From contig JAXQJY010000030.1 of assembly GCA_037042185.1 (NCBI GenBank), positions 1,178,001-1,242,000 of the forward strand: a stretch of 64,000 nt of DNA, written 5' to 3'. Source of the DNA: Sordariomycetes sp. S80-01Y (lineage: Eukaryota > Ascomycota > Sordariomycetes). Shown piece by piece: positions 45,346 through 56,023 of this stretch; the first letter of the stretch is position 1, and the number at the start of each line of letters is the position of its first letter. The position numbers and the translations under genes were made by a program. Under the pieces are notes generated by a model, which saw nothing but the letters and a program-made list of their open reading frames with translations, made no database searches and was not told where the DNA came from.

Positions 45346-46788
45346 TTAGCATCTTCCTTCCGTGTCCTTCTTGTCCTTCCCGTTCTTCTTCACAGCTCTC
45401 AGACCTCCCAGTGTGATCTCAAACTCCGTCGCCCCCTCAACCCCCTGCCCCGAGCTTTCGGCGTGCGGCGCAAATACGACCTTCATCCACCTCCTCCAAG
45501 CCCTCAGCGTGGCGCCTGCATCCTCATCTGCCTCATCGTAGTCATCCGCCATCCTCATCGGCGCAGTCCTCGTAGGCTGACCGATGACGGGTCTCTTGAA
45601 CAAGGCTATCCGGCACGCGATCTGTATGCTCCAGACCAAGCCCAGGCTGGGCGTCTTCAGAGCATGGGACGAGTGGGGGTCATCACCCCATCCCGTGAAC
45701 CACCTCTGTTGATGATCCAGGGCCAACGCCGGCGGCGCGGGCGGCTCCTCGTCATGCTGAGGCATAGAGAACGGTAGCGGCGACGCAGGCGTGCTGGGCA
45801 TGCTCGATCCAGGCATGTTAGACCTGGCCGCGAGGGGGGTCTCCTGAGTAGCGACAGGCTGTTGCGAACGTGGCATGGGTGCCGGCGTAGCATGCGAGAA
45901 CCGGTCAGCGACCTGGTTAGCCACCACGATAGCGACGTCGTACCTCCTCGCCAAGTCCCTCAACAAGGCCCCAAGTTTCACGAGATCGGACGAGCGGGCG
46001 GCCATGTTAGAGCCCCTGGTCCCCAACCTCTCAAACTCGGCTCTGTAGTTCGCCGCCACGCTATCCAGAACGATGAGACCGATGTTGTGCCTTTCCAGGA
46101 GGACGGGGACTTGATAGTTGAGGATGTGGTCCTGACTCTCCAAGTCCGGCAGACTGGTGCTCAAGATGTTGTCCAGACTGGGCCGGTCCACAAAATCAAT
46201 CTTTTGGTTGAGGAGCGGATTTGAGCGCATGATCTGCGAGAGACGGGATGTGCTGAGGCCGGCTTCGGTGGATATGTAGAGCGCTTGTCGAGCCAGACCG
46301 TGCGGTGGCGGGAGCTGCACGGCGAGACATAGGGAGAGGAGGAACTGGGTCTTGCCGGAGCCGGATTCGCCGGCGAATTCAGTGATGCGTCCGGTAGGGA
46401 TGCCGCCATTCAGAGAGGCGTCGAGGTCGGGATCGAGGGTGCTGATGATGCGCGGGACGGCTTCATCTTGCTCATCTGGGGCTTGCTCGGGTGGCTCACG
46501 ACTGTCGTCCCCGTCTGCCGCGGCCTCAGCATTTGCTTTTGCTTCCGCTCCCTGGCCCGTCACGGGCCGAGGGATCACGCGCGGCTGCAGGTCATCGGCC
46601 AAAGAGCTCTGGACTGCGGCGATGAGACGCTTGAGATCGAGCAAGGGCAGGTGAGTCTGCCTGGCGATGTCGGCCGGGTGAAGGGTGAGGAGGTCGGTGG
46701 TGGAGATGGACTGCTGCTCAATGCCAGGCAGCAGGCTCGGGAAGTGGCTGGTCGGAAACGCGGGCAGGATTCGCCGAAGGTCGGTCAT
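45346..46788 (-). CDS. RAD57: Rad51 paralogue, RAD57-like recombination mediator
   Basis: An intronless 480-residue frame starts at ATG 46788. The N-terminal domain (~1-65) is helical (LLTLHPADIARQTHLPLLDL), followed by a charged linker and the RecA core: ISTLDPDLDASLNGGIPTGR, Walker A GESGSGKT at 140-147, ALYISTEAGLSTSRLSQI, and Walker B GLIVLDSVAANYRAEF around 237-252. A disordered Pro/Ser-rich insert (~305-370) separates VANQVADRF from SLGLVWSIQIACRIALFKRP; inserts here are usual in fungal Rad57. Rad57 acts with Rad55 to stabilise Rad51 filaments in recombinational repair. XRCC3 is the animal counterpart and the alternative name. The 3' end faces RPC2 with only 35 bp between stop codons. 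Confidence 0.92.
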   Translation of the reverse strand: MTDLRRILPAFPTSHFPSLLPGIEQQSISTTDLLTLHPADIARQTHLPLLDLKRLIAAVQSSLADDLQPRVIPRPVTGQGAEAKANAEAAADGDDSREPPEQAPDEQDEAVPRIISTLDPDLDASLNGGIPTGRITEFAGESGSGKTQFLLSLCLAVQLPPPHGLARQALYISTEAGLSTSRLSQIMRSNPLLNQKIDFVDRPSLDNILSTSLPDLESQDHILNYQVPVLLERHNIGLIVLDSVAANYRAEFERLGTRGSNMAARSSDLVKLGALLRDLARRYDVAIVVANQVADRFSHATPAPMPRSQQPVATQETPLAARSNMPGSSMPSTPASPLPFSMPQHDEEPPAPPALALDHQQRWFTGWGDDPHSSHALKTPSLGLVWSIQIACRIALFKRPVIGQPTRTAPMRMADDYDEADEDAGATLRAWRRWMKVVFAPHAESSGQGVEGATEFEITLGGLRAVKKNGKDKKDTEGRC

Positions 46789-48516
46789 GAGAATGGGCGT
46801 CCGGGACGGCGTGAGGTCGGCGACGATGTCGGGTCGGGAGCGGGATGAGAGCTGGGGTGAGGTTGAGAAGAGAAGGCTACAGGGGCGGTCATTGGTCCAT
46901 CAGGAATGATGCTTAGATCTATGCATGAGGTCACGGCGCGCGCTGCACTACATTGCACTACATTGCACTGCACTGCACTGCACTGCACTGTACTGCACTG
47001 CATTGGCACAGGGCAGAGGGCATACCTAGGGGCAGAGGGCACTCAGACGCTGCTGTCTCACCGACACGTGGTGCCGTCGAGTCTCTCGTTTTCTCGCCTG
47101 CTGGAACGGCCGGGTTTCGAGCTCGGCAGAGAGGCAATGCGCGGGTTCATCGTATTGACATGCGTTGAGAGGGGCCCGGGCGGCCTTAGTAGGTACCTCA
47201 GAGCTTTGGATCAGGTTCAGGCTCTGGCTCTGGCTCAGGCTCAAGCGCGTCCGATCGGCAGCAGCGGGGTTTGGCGGGGGGTTCCGCTGGAAGGAATCGT
47301 TCCGCGGCGACGGAGAGGTCTGGTCTCTTTACTGCTTTCCATCGCAGAGTTCGTAGAGCCATCACCACTACCGCTGCTCTCACTTACTTAGCGACTAACG
47401 TAGTTACCCTCGGCCGCCATCTCTTCAGAACCTGAGGCTGGCGATGGACCCCATCTGGGATGAGCAAAGAGCGCGATCCCTTGACAGCCCTGCCCTGCCC
47501 TACGCACGTCGTACCGACGCCAACATGGTGTTTCGTATCGGGCTAGAGAATGCGACGGGCAGGGGTCCGCGTTCTGCAATTTCGTGGATCCTTCGCGCCA
47601 GTCACCACACAGACGGACCCTGACGGGACTTTCTGCTCAGCCCTCACCGTGACCGCACCGCAAACACACGGCACCGCTGTCTGATCGCGTCCCCAGCAGC
47701 GAGGAGCTTTTCTCTCCGCCGAGGGACGTCGTGAGATCAGAAACAGAGCAGAGAACGACTGTTTCGTCCAAGTGGCGCGAAGACCGGCCGATCTTACATA
47801 TTGACAGCGGATGTCGCATCCCGGGGTTGGGCTGTTCCGTAGTCTAGTAGCATTTCCGCTCAGCGCTAACCAGCCCATCCTCATATCGACGGTCAGCACT
47901 TGGAGGGAAGACTGGCTTCATGACTCGGCGATCGGAAGCAGCCGCGGCTTAGAAAGGGCATCTCATCATTCGTGAGGAGGACCCTTCGACGACGATTCAT
48001 TCTCGTGAGACGGCGAGGGAGGAAGCGTTCGAGGCGCCTTCATCACCACGATCGTGACATGGTCATTTATGTCTCGTGCGGCCGTGCAGACTCCGGCCCA
48101 ATTCTTCGACTTCAGCTCCTGCACGTTGCAAGCCACAGCCGTCCACCTCACAACCTCAATGGCCCGTTCTCTCAAGCGCGATACCCCTGGCCTCATTAGC
48201 CAATCTCGACACAATGGATGCACCGGCGGGTCTCTTAAGGCTGATTTTGCGGCTGGACGTTGACCACGAGCGCCGCTGGGTGGGAGATTCGCCGGACAGC
48301 CGATGCTGTCGCCTCGTGTGCAATGCGAAGCTGCTGCTGCCGCTGCTGCGCTAGCCGCGAGCGTTGCTGGTTCCCGTTGCGTTTCTTCTCTTCCCCTTCT
48401 TCTGCTTCTTGGCTCTAGTTTTTCCCGTTGTTGTTGCTGCCGTTGTGTGCGTTGAAAGCTTCTTGCTCGCCGTCCCTCTGTTCGCCTGGAACCTCAGACA
48501 TAGCGAGGCGCTCGCC
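46789..48516. other. Divergent promoter region with tandem repeats
   Basis: This 1.7 kb separates RAD57 and the Mid2-like gene. It contains the CACTG pentamer array and a short degenerate GGCTCT/GGCTCA hexamer array at about 47217-47244. No frame on either strand is convincing. Confidence 0.45.
46945..47004 (+). repeat. GCACT pentanucleotide tandem repeat
   Basis: About 60 bp are built on a 5-nt unit GCACT: two 10-nt units (GCACTACATT), then five GCACT copies, a GTACT variant, and GCACT-GCATT. The array lies about 160 bp upstream of the RAD57 start, where length changes could touch its promoter. Confidence 0.9.
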
Positions 48517-49929
48517 ATGACCAGAACCTTGGGCCTGGGGTTAGCGGCTGTTGCCGCGACCGCTCTCTCCTCGCAAGTTAGTGCCTGGAAGTTGGATCTG
48601 CCCAAGGCGACTGTCTCAGTCGATCTGCCTCTGGACGGATGGACCCCTAAGCCGACGCCTCCCCCAGGTGGTCTCAGGCCCTTGAGGAAACGACAGTTCA
48701 ACGACGATTTTGATGACAACGGCGACGACGACGACGAGGGTGACGACGGCACCACTGCGCTTGTCGCCCCGGACAACACCTGCGGTTATGTATCTGCTCG
48801 ACCCGGCGCGCACTTCACCTGCTCAGGCACGTACCAGTGCGTCTTCTTCACCGCGTCGGCGCCATTGACCGGCAACGTCGCTTGCTGCGACGACTTCAAC
48901 TGCGGTGTGAGGATTGACTGCATCAACTACGAGGAGTACTACTCGTCGAGCGCTTGCGACGATGGTTGCGACGTTGACGCCTTCACTCTGAAGTGGTGAG
49001 TTTTGACTTACACGCCGACCTCTTACACCCCGCAGCCCAGGCTAACATCCCCCAGCACCGACTCTGCCATGCCCTTCTGCAACACCGTTTCATTCTCTTC
49101 AAGCATCTACGACTTCTGGTGCAACAGTCTTGATATCAGCACTGCGCAGTCCGCGACCACCGCCTACTCTGGCCAGGATCGTTCATTCTCACCCCTCGCC
49201 CTCGACTCTGCGTCCACTTCCTTCACCATCACCGACGAGACCTCAGAAGCGCCGGGCCCTACCATCACCAGCGACCCTACTGACGGGGGTGGGGGCGACA
49301 ATGGCGGCGATGATGGAAACGGTGACAGCGATGGCTCAGATGGCAACGGCGATGGCAACGGCAACAACGACGACGGGGGCAGCGGTACACCGGTCGGTCC
49401 CATTGTTGGCGGCGTCGTCGGCGGTGTCGCTGCCATTGGTCTCGGAGGACTAGGTCTTTGGCTGTTCCTCCGCAACAAGAAGAAGAAGCGCGCCGCCGCT
49501 GCGGATATGTCCCAGCCGTCCCCCAACATGGCGTACGCGAACCAGCCTCCCCCTGGCGCCCCTGGCCACCAGCCACCCCCCGGCCAGCAAAGCTACTACG
49601 ACCCAAAGTTCATGGCGGCGGGGCAGCAGCCTGGCTACCAGCAGTACCCATCTCACTATCCGCAGCAGGGTCAGCAGCACCCCGGCGGTTTCTATCCCAT
49701 GAGCAACACGCCGCCCGCGGGGACAACCGCCTCGAGCCCCGCAACGACCTATGTTGATCCCAACACCGTAAGCCCCAACGGACAGCAGAGTCCGGGCGCG
49801 GTCTACCCTTCGGGCGTTTCGGGTCTCTCGTCCGGACACACGCACCCCGGCCAGCAGGGTGGTTTCGTTCACGAGGCGCCGAGCAGGCCCGAGGAGACGC
49901 AGAGGGGCGGAGTGCACGAGCTGGCGTAG
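48517..49929 (+). CDS. Mid2-like single-pass wall/plasma-membrane protein
   Basis: Exons are 48517-48995 and 49056-49929 (450 residues); the 60-nt intron joins DAFTLKC to TDSAMPFCNTVSF. A signal peptide (MTRTLGLGLAAVAATALSSQ) is followed by a KR site (RPLRKRQF), an Asp-rich patch and a Cys-rich extracellular domain (~85-200, about 12 Cys, e.g. TCGYVSARPG, NVACCDDFNCGVRIDC). A Ser/Thr stretch and a Gly/Asp/Asn-rich linker (~230-270) lead to one membrane span at about 276-298 (VGPIVGGVVGGVAAIGLGGL), a KKKKR stop-transfer, and a Pro/Gln/Gly/Tyr-rich cytosolic tail. This layout is that of fungal Mid2/Wsc-type stress sensors feeding the cell-wall integrity pathway; the function is inferred from layout only. 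The start 48517 is the first ATG with a good signal peptide. Confidence 0.78.
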
Positions 49930-50596
49930 ATGGGCAAGGTCAGGGCAGGGTTAGGGCTTGGTGTCTGGTTTCATGGGTTGGATCTTAATACGTACATATT
50001 ACGAGCGAGCACGCGAACAATTCTTTTAAATATAAAAAATTTGATCATACCAACGCAAAGGCTCATGTGCTATTCCCCGGAGCTAGTTGTGGCGGCCATG
50101 TTGGCAGAGTCTAGGAGGTGACCGGTGTGATTCTCCATGGCCCATTCGAATTGCCTCGAGCCGAATCGATGACTGCTGCCTTGTTGATACTTATGCCGGT
50201 ACTGGGATTTCACGCCTACTCTGCATGCGGATGGCCTTTCGTTTGCTAGCCTGCCACCAGACAGTGAGTGGCTTGGGCTCACGGGTCGGATTCGCTTGAA
50301 TTGTGTCTTCCGCACATTGAAAGACACTCTAAATCAAGTCCGCTTTTAGCAAGCGAGATGACGGGGGACAAAGGGTGCATCTTAGACGGAATGTGGTTCT
50401 AGCAGGTGACAAGCATTTTCGCTGGCACGGCAGGGCAAAAGGGGCAAAATGGTGTACAGTGCAAAAAGGAGAAATTTATTGTTAACTGCGTATGTTCTGC
50501 GCCAATACCCAAAGACCCTGAAAATGGATGGCTCCTGGACACCAGACTAACAACAAGCAATCGCGCAGACAAGCAGAGCAATCCGAGTCGAGGCGC
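49930..50596. other. Intergenic region between convergent genes
   Basis: These 667 bp hold the 3' untranslated regions of the Mid2-like and carnitine acetyltransferase genes. An A/T-rich stretch at 50025-50045 (AATATAAAAAATTT) may act in polyadenylation of the plus-strand gene. No gene is seen. Confidence 0.5.
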
Positions 50597-53301
50597 CTAG
50601 TATTCACTCAGCCGCAGCTTCTTACCAACGTCCCTTCTCCTGGCTTGAACGGCTGCTCTCTCACTAGCCTTCGTCTCTGAAGGGTCGTATTTGTCACCCC
50701 TAGCCTTCAAAGCCTGTAGTAACATCCCTGCGTCAAAGAAGCCGTCTGTCGCATGTTAGTGTCTTACTCCTTTTCGCTGGGTCGGAAACAACTCACATCC
50801 ACCTAGCTCATCATCCTCCTCGCTAAGCGTCATGCTCTCCTCAGTGGGGCTCATGGTTCCGCTCGCTGCACTTCTCACAGGCCTTATCGAATCTTGCGTG
50901 ATGAGGCGGCCTCTCGACTTGAGCCTGTTTGTCGCTGCCGGCGTGGCAGGCTTCTTCTTGATCACGTCTTCAGCTTCTCTAGCTCGCGTTGACCCCTTGG
51001 CTGCGCCTGCTGCCGAAGCTTTGCGGTTGGTGATGCGGAGGATCCGGCGGATCTCAAGAAGGTAGGACTCAAGGGTGTCGATGAAGCGGCGCGTTTGACG
51101 GTGTTTGGAGGAAACGCAAATGGAAATGGTTTCGTCCTTGATGATGTACCCAATTCCGAAGCCATCTCCCGATGTGGGACCGAAGCCGAAGTGTCGAAGA
51201 GAGGGATTACCGCAGTTTGAAGTCGAGAGGACTGTGTTATTGAGACGGTCCCATCCCGAGTCAGCGAAGATCAGGGGTAACGGGGGTGCATTCTCCCTAG
51301 CCCTCGAAGTAGTGCTGTCGCCACGCTCGCGTGTAGGCTTCACTTCAACTCCATCCATGTGCCCGACTGAGTCCTTACCAGGACTACCAACAGGGGAGTT
51401 GATGTCCCTCTCGGAAGAGCCCTCCAGGGGGCTGGAGTACCCATTGCTACTGCGGTCGCTTTCCATTTCGTTGACATACTTCTGCCACACGCAAAAGAGC
51501 GCGTATAGATGCCTGTCGCAGCCTTGGGCCTTGGCACAAACCCGTGTAGCACTGACATGCTTCTGACAGGCCTTCTTCAAAGCCTCGACCTTTTGCTCGG
51601 CGGGGTTGTCCGCCCAGAAAGTCTGAACGAAGTTGACTGACTCTTCTGTCACTGGGCGAACAGCTTCTGTGCGTCCGTGCAGGAAGACCTTTGTCATCGC
51701 AGGCTCATATGTGCACTCCACCCTACCGTACAGACCATAATAGGCGGCTTGGAAAGCCATCTGTACGAAAGCATCGGGAGAAAACCCCATCGATGTAATG
51801 AATGTTTTGCCGTACGACTCGAAATCCAAACACTGAAACTCGTTTTGCTCAATCAGGTCTGCCAGCCTTGTCTCAGCGAAACGGACGGCAATACTGAGCT
51901 CGGGGATCATGTCCCATTCAAGCTTGCGCGGTGTTGTATTGACGTCTCCGAAGCTATTGGGATCGCGCTTCGAGGGATCGGGACTGGTGGAGGTCCAAAG
52001 TGTAGGCGCTTGGCCGTTGATGGATCTCGCGAAACGTAAGATGGTGTCGGTGTAGATATCACTGGCGAAACGGAGGACGGTGTGACCATCAACACCCGTG
52101 TGCTCGAAGTTGATACCGGCACTGCCGTTCTTGCAAACAATGATCTGTAGCTTGTCGTACCAGCGGTTTGTGCAGGTTCCAATCTGAACGCCCTTCTCGA
52201 CGAGACTCGTTCCGCAAAGCATGTTCTGACACAGCGAAGCGACATTGGGGGGCTCCGTGTAGTCGAGGCAGAGGATGAAAAGAGCAGAGTCAACAATACC
52301 AAGAGAATCGGCATTGTTCGAGCCGGCATCCTGCGTCAACACATCTCGCAACCCTGACCAGACTTTTCGGTTCTCGGTGCTCAGGACTCCGAGGGCTCCC
52401 TTGGCGGCGTCTTGGATGGGAATTTGTTGAGCATCATCGATGATTGTCTGGAGGTTGAGGGCGATATCCCTCTCGGACATGATGACATCGGAGTTGTCAT
52501 CAAGAACATCGAACCAGTAGAGTTGGCCGTGACACATCACTACCATGTGCTTCGAATCGGGATCCTGCTCGATTTGACAACCGGCTTCAGTCGGCACCCG
52601 GGCCGTACCGAACAGCCTTGAAAATTGGTACATGCAAAGCGGTGTCCCTTTAATTGTATCAGGCGGGAGCTCTTCTCTTCTCACTGCCCTAACGAACTCG
52701 AGCGATGAGACGACGAGAGATGCCGCTCTTGTGACTTGGTTGTTTCGAGCTGGTGTGGGGTCATCTTCCAGGAGGAAAAAAGGGTTGAGGTTGAGTACAA
52801 CGGGGTTGTCGAAGTTCAGGTATGAGTCGTACCCTAATTAATCAGAACCACAACTCTCAGCAGTGGCACAAGGAACTTACAGAATTGCTCAATGTAACTT
52901 GTTTTGCTTTGAGCGTAGCTCTTCAACTTCTCCTGCAACTCTGGCCCTTCCATCCGCAGGAACTCTTCGACTGCCTGCTTCGTGTCTCCATGTTCTCTGG
53001 ATGACTGTAGTGGCTTCAAAGCCTCCAAGTACTTCTCGGTTGTGCTCTCGAGATCGGGGATGGGAAGCTTCGGCAGCTTATCCTGGGCACCGAATGTGAT
53101 GCCACCGGGCTGCTTCTTCTCGTCGTAAGAAGCCATGGGGACCCTCTTGTAGCTGGGCTCTCTCTTGAGCTGATCTTTCGGCCTTTCAAGACGCAGTTGA
53201 TCAGGTAGAGTCCGTGGGGTGTCCTGTCGAGGAGGCGGCGTTTCTTCCAACCTCGGGCCTATTGGCTGGGGGGGAGCAAATGTCCGCACTTGAGTTGACA
53301 T
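50597..53301 (-). CDS. Carnitine O-acetyltransferase, cytosolic Yat2/FacC type
   Basis: Exons are 53301-52881, 52833-50797 and 50745-50597, giving 868 residues; the joins yield IEQFWYDSYLNFDNPVVLNL and ELGGYGFFDAGMLLQALKA. The choline/carnitine acyltransferase fold spans about 75-720: LPKLPIPDLESTTEKYLEAL at the start, the catalytic His near residue 385 in INFEHTGVDGHTVLRF, and STSNCGNPSLRHFGFGP with GDGFGIGY near the C-terminal lobe. No mitochondrial presequence and no PTS1 (the end is KLRLSEY), so the enzyme is probably cytosolic, moving acetyl groups between CoA and carnitine during growth on acetate or fatty acids. A ~70-residue disordered Ser/Arg insert (about 590-660) and a disordered region near 760-810 are additions seen in fungal Yat2-type enzymes. 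Confidence 0.92.
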
Positions 53302-56023
53302 GATGTTAGTGGGATCGTCCTAGTGATGTGTTCGTTCAGGCAAAAAGCGGCGCGACGGTAGTGCAGATGTTAAGGCCGCGGAGAGCGGTGCGGTAGAAGT
53401 AGTGGCAGTCTTGGAGGTAGTAGGCAGGCATTACACTAGTTTTGCTGCTGCATCTTTGGAGGAGATCAAAGTCCGCGACAAGACTTTCCAAGGAAGAGAT
53501 GACAGAGAGGGAAGGTGACGATGGGGGGCTTGATATGATATACTTCGGCAACATGTGAGCGAGACTGGCCGAGCCGGGTGTAAGTCAATTCAGCCACTGG
53601 CTTATTGAGCTGAGACCCCCACACTGACACTTGCAGTGAGTTATTACCACATGTGCAAGGCATGAGCCCCGATGCACTGGCGTCCGTTTCTCCGGGAATG
53701 AGGACCCATGATGATGGAATGAGGTGTGAGAGCATGGGTGACATGCCCCCGTTTCGAGGCACCGACCTCGATCCAGCCTCGAGGAGGACCCAGCATGGAA
53801 CCCAGCCGGGAGTGCCTGTATCAAGGTATGATGTGACGAGAACCGTCCACAAGGTGCTCCGCAGGCCCGACCGAGAGAATAGCCGTGCAGTAGATTGGGT
53901 GCGATTGCACTAAATGCCGGGAAGAGGTTTCAGGGAGCGGCTGGGACAGCTCACTAGGACTTGCTTTCCCACTCGGGTGCGTGTGCCCTGGTCTTGGAGG
54001 GCCGGAAAATGAAGTACGAAAGGAGACCGCTGACATACCAGCAAGGAACAGGGACCACGTCGCGTGGTTGGCGGCAATTTGCAGGACGAGGGACGGGTGA
54101 CAAACGGTGGTGTTGTGCCAGTAGGTTTCTCTTAGTCTTCTGAGGCTGATAGAGTTGGTTCGACGTGAGGTTGGTCTGGGCTGCGACGGCGCTTCATGCG
54201 GAAGAGGGCCTCTAAAACCAGTCAGCTGTAACGTGCCTCTTGACGTTCTGCCCGAGCTGTGGCTACTGAGCCGGACGTGAGGAGAGAGAAGGTGGAACGT
54301 ACGTCACAGGGTGCCCCGCCAAAAGAGGTTCGTCCCGGTGGGGCCTCTCGGACGACGGGAACTCGTGCGGCCAGATCCAAGGCCGCGGGCGTATGTCGCG
54401 GGAAATGATTATGGGAACGATTCTGACAATTCTGACGACGAAGGGGTTCTCTCCACGGGGTATGATCTGGGTCAGAAGTTGTGGCGACCTTGCGCTTGCG
54501 GGGAGGAACTTCAGGTTGAGGGGCGCGGCCGCTCTTGCCAGTGCGCCTCCGAGTTGGGGACGATGACCATCGTGATCACTGGCAGCTGCCAGCGGCTGCG
54601 GCAGAAGGAGCGATGCATCGTCACATCACACCCCAAGTTCGCTCAGTGCTTTTCAACCCTTTACCTCTTCATCTAAAAACATCTAACAGCTTCGAGACCT
54701 GAGAAGAAGTCTGATCTAGACTCCTAATCCTGTCAAATTCCCTCCGTCTTCAGTCTTCGGTAGCCAGGAAGAGGCAGGTCTCGGCCCAACGGGAGTTTCC
54801 TCAGGTGCGATGCGACCTCAGCCACTAGGGTTGATTGTGCCATGACCATGTCATCATCGCAGCTCCAGCCAAGAAGAGCCCCCCACACAAGCAAGCTCAG
54901 TCCAGTCGGCCCCAACTTTTCATCTCTTGTTCACCGTTCCTTCCGGCGCGAACATCCTGACTTGGTCCGAGATCTCGCAGCTTCCGGCCCCGGAGCTCCG
55001 GAGCCTGGCCCCGCTTCGTCTCAACTCCCGGACCGGCGCTCGTCCGGCAGTGCCCCTGAGGGACCCGGCCGAGCCAACTTCTGGTACCGACTGAGTGGTG
55101 GCTCCTCGTCTCAACTACGAGCTCGCCCCGCGTCATGCCTAAGGATTCCATCTCAAACAAGACCAGGGCCCCCATGGCGCTCCTTCTCGCAACGTCGTCA
55201 CCAGCCTCGAGCTCCAATTACTTTCACTGCGCCCACTGTTCCAGAGATTCGATTCGGAGAGCAAATGACTGTGTACCAAGCAGTATCTGACGAGTGATGA
55301 CTTTCCTGTTCCCGCCGTCAGTGGCCAAGGCGTTGTTGGCGTAATCGCTTGCACCTTCAAGTCCATGCGTTGCCAGCGTCCGGCTTGTCATTTCTTGAGG
55401 CTTGAATGTCCGAAACGTCTTATTACGCGTCGCAGCACAGCCTGCGAAGCTCGAAATACTGGTCACAATCCCCAAAGTCTCCGCCTCGAATCGGTGTAAC
55501 GAATTTACCCTTTTGGGATGTCCATTCGAGCGGCATGGATTGTAAGGCTGGTCCACGCTAATCCTCTTTGGGGTATCGATTCGAGGTTCACAGACCCAAC
55601 CAGGAATAGCCCATCTTTCAACCACAGCTTCCTTCCAGCGATGCATAGCTTTCGAGCTGAGCCTCATTTTTGTGATACAACAGGTACCCAATGATTATGA
55701 ATGTTGTTGCTGACTGGTCCCCACAGCCTGTCAAAGCTTTCTATGGGCTCGAAAGACCTGTCACTTGCAATTCAGATTGGCCTCAAATATAGGCAGCTCA
55801 TTCGAGCTTTGTCCGTCATGGCGCACAGCTAGGCTGCCTCGCACGACGTCAGGAGAATGGTCTAAGCAGTCTCTTTCGCGTTCAAATATCGGCTTCCTGC
55901 GCGTTCAAAGCTGAAATTGATTCCATATTTACCTTCAATCCAATTTCCTACGCCCATTATCTCTAGCCTTGGAGCACTAACAGAGACCCTTTCGCCCAAC
56001 CCGCTGAGCAGCCCTTGCCAGCG
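53302..56023. other. Intergenic, 2.7 kb, divergent promoters
   Basis: No supported gene lies between the carnitine acetyltransferase and MFS genes. An ATG-started 151-codon frame (54842-55297) is rich in Ser, Pro and Arg and is mirrored by frames on the other strand. A frame at 54311-54676 has an acidic patch but no ATG start. Both are left uncalled. Confidence 0.4.

Noticed and set aside
46945-47244. Short tandem repeats considered as a CRISPR-like array
   Set aside because: Units of 5-6 nt without spacers in a eukaryotic promoter are microsatellites.
54842-55297. A 151-codon Ser/Pro/Arg-rich frame
   Set aside because: Although it begins with ATG, its composition is that of C-rich non-coding DNA and frames on the opposite strand are equally open.
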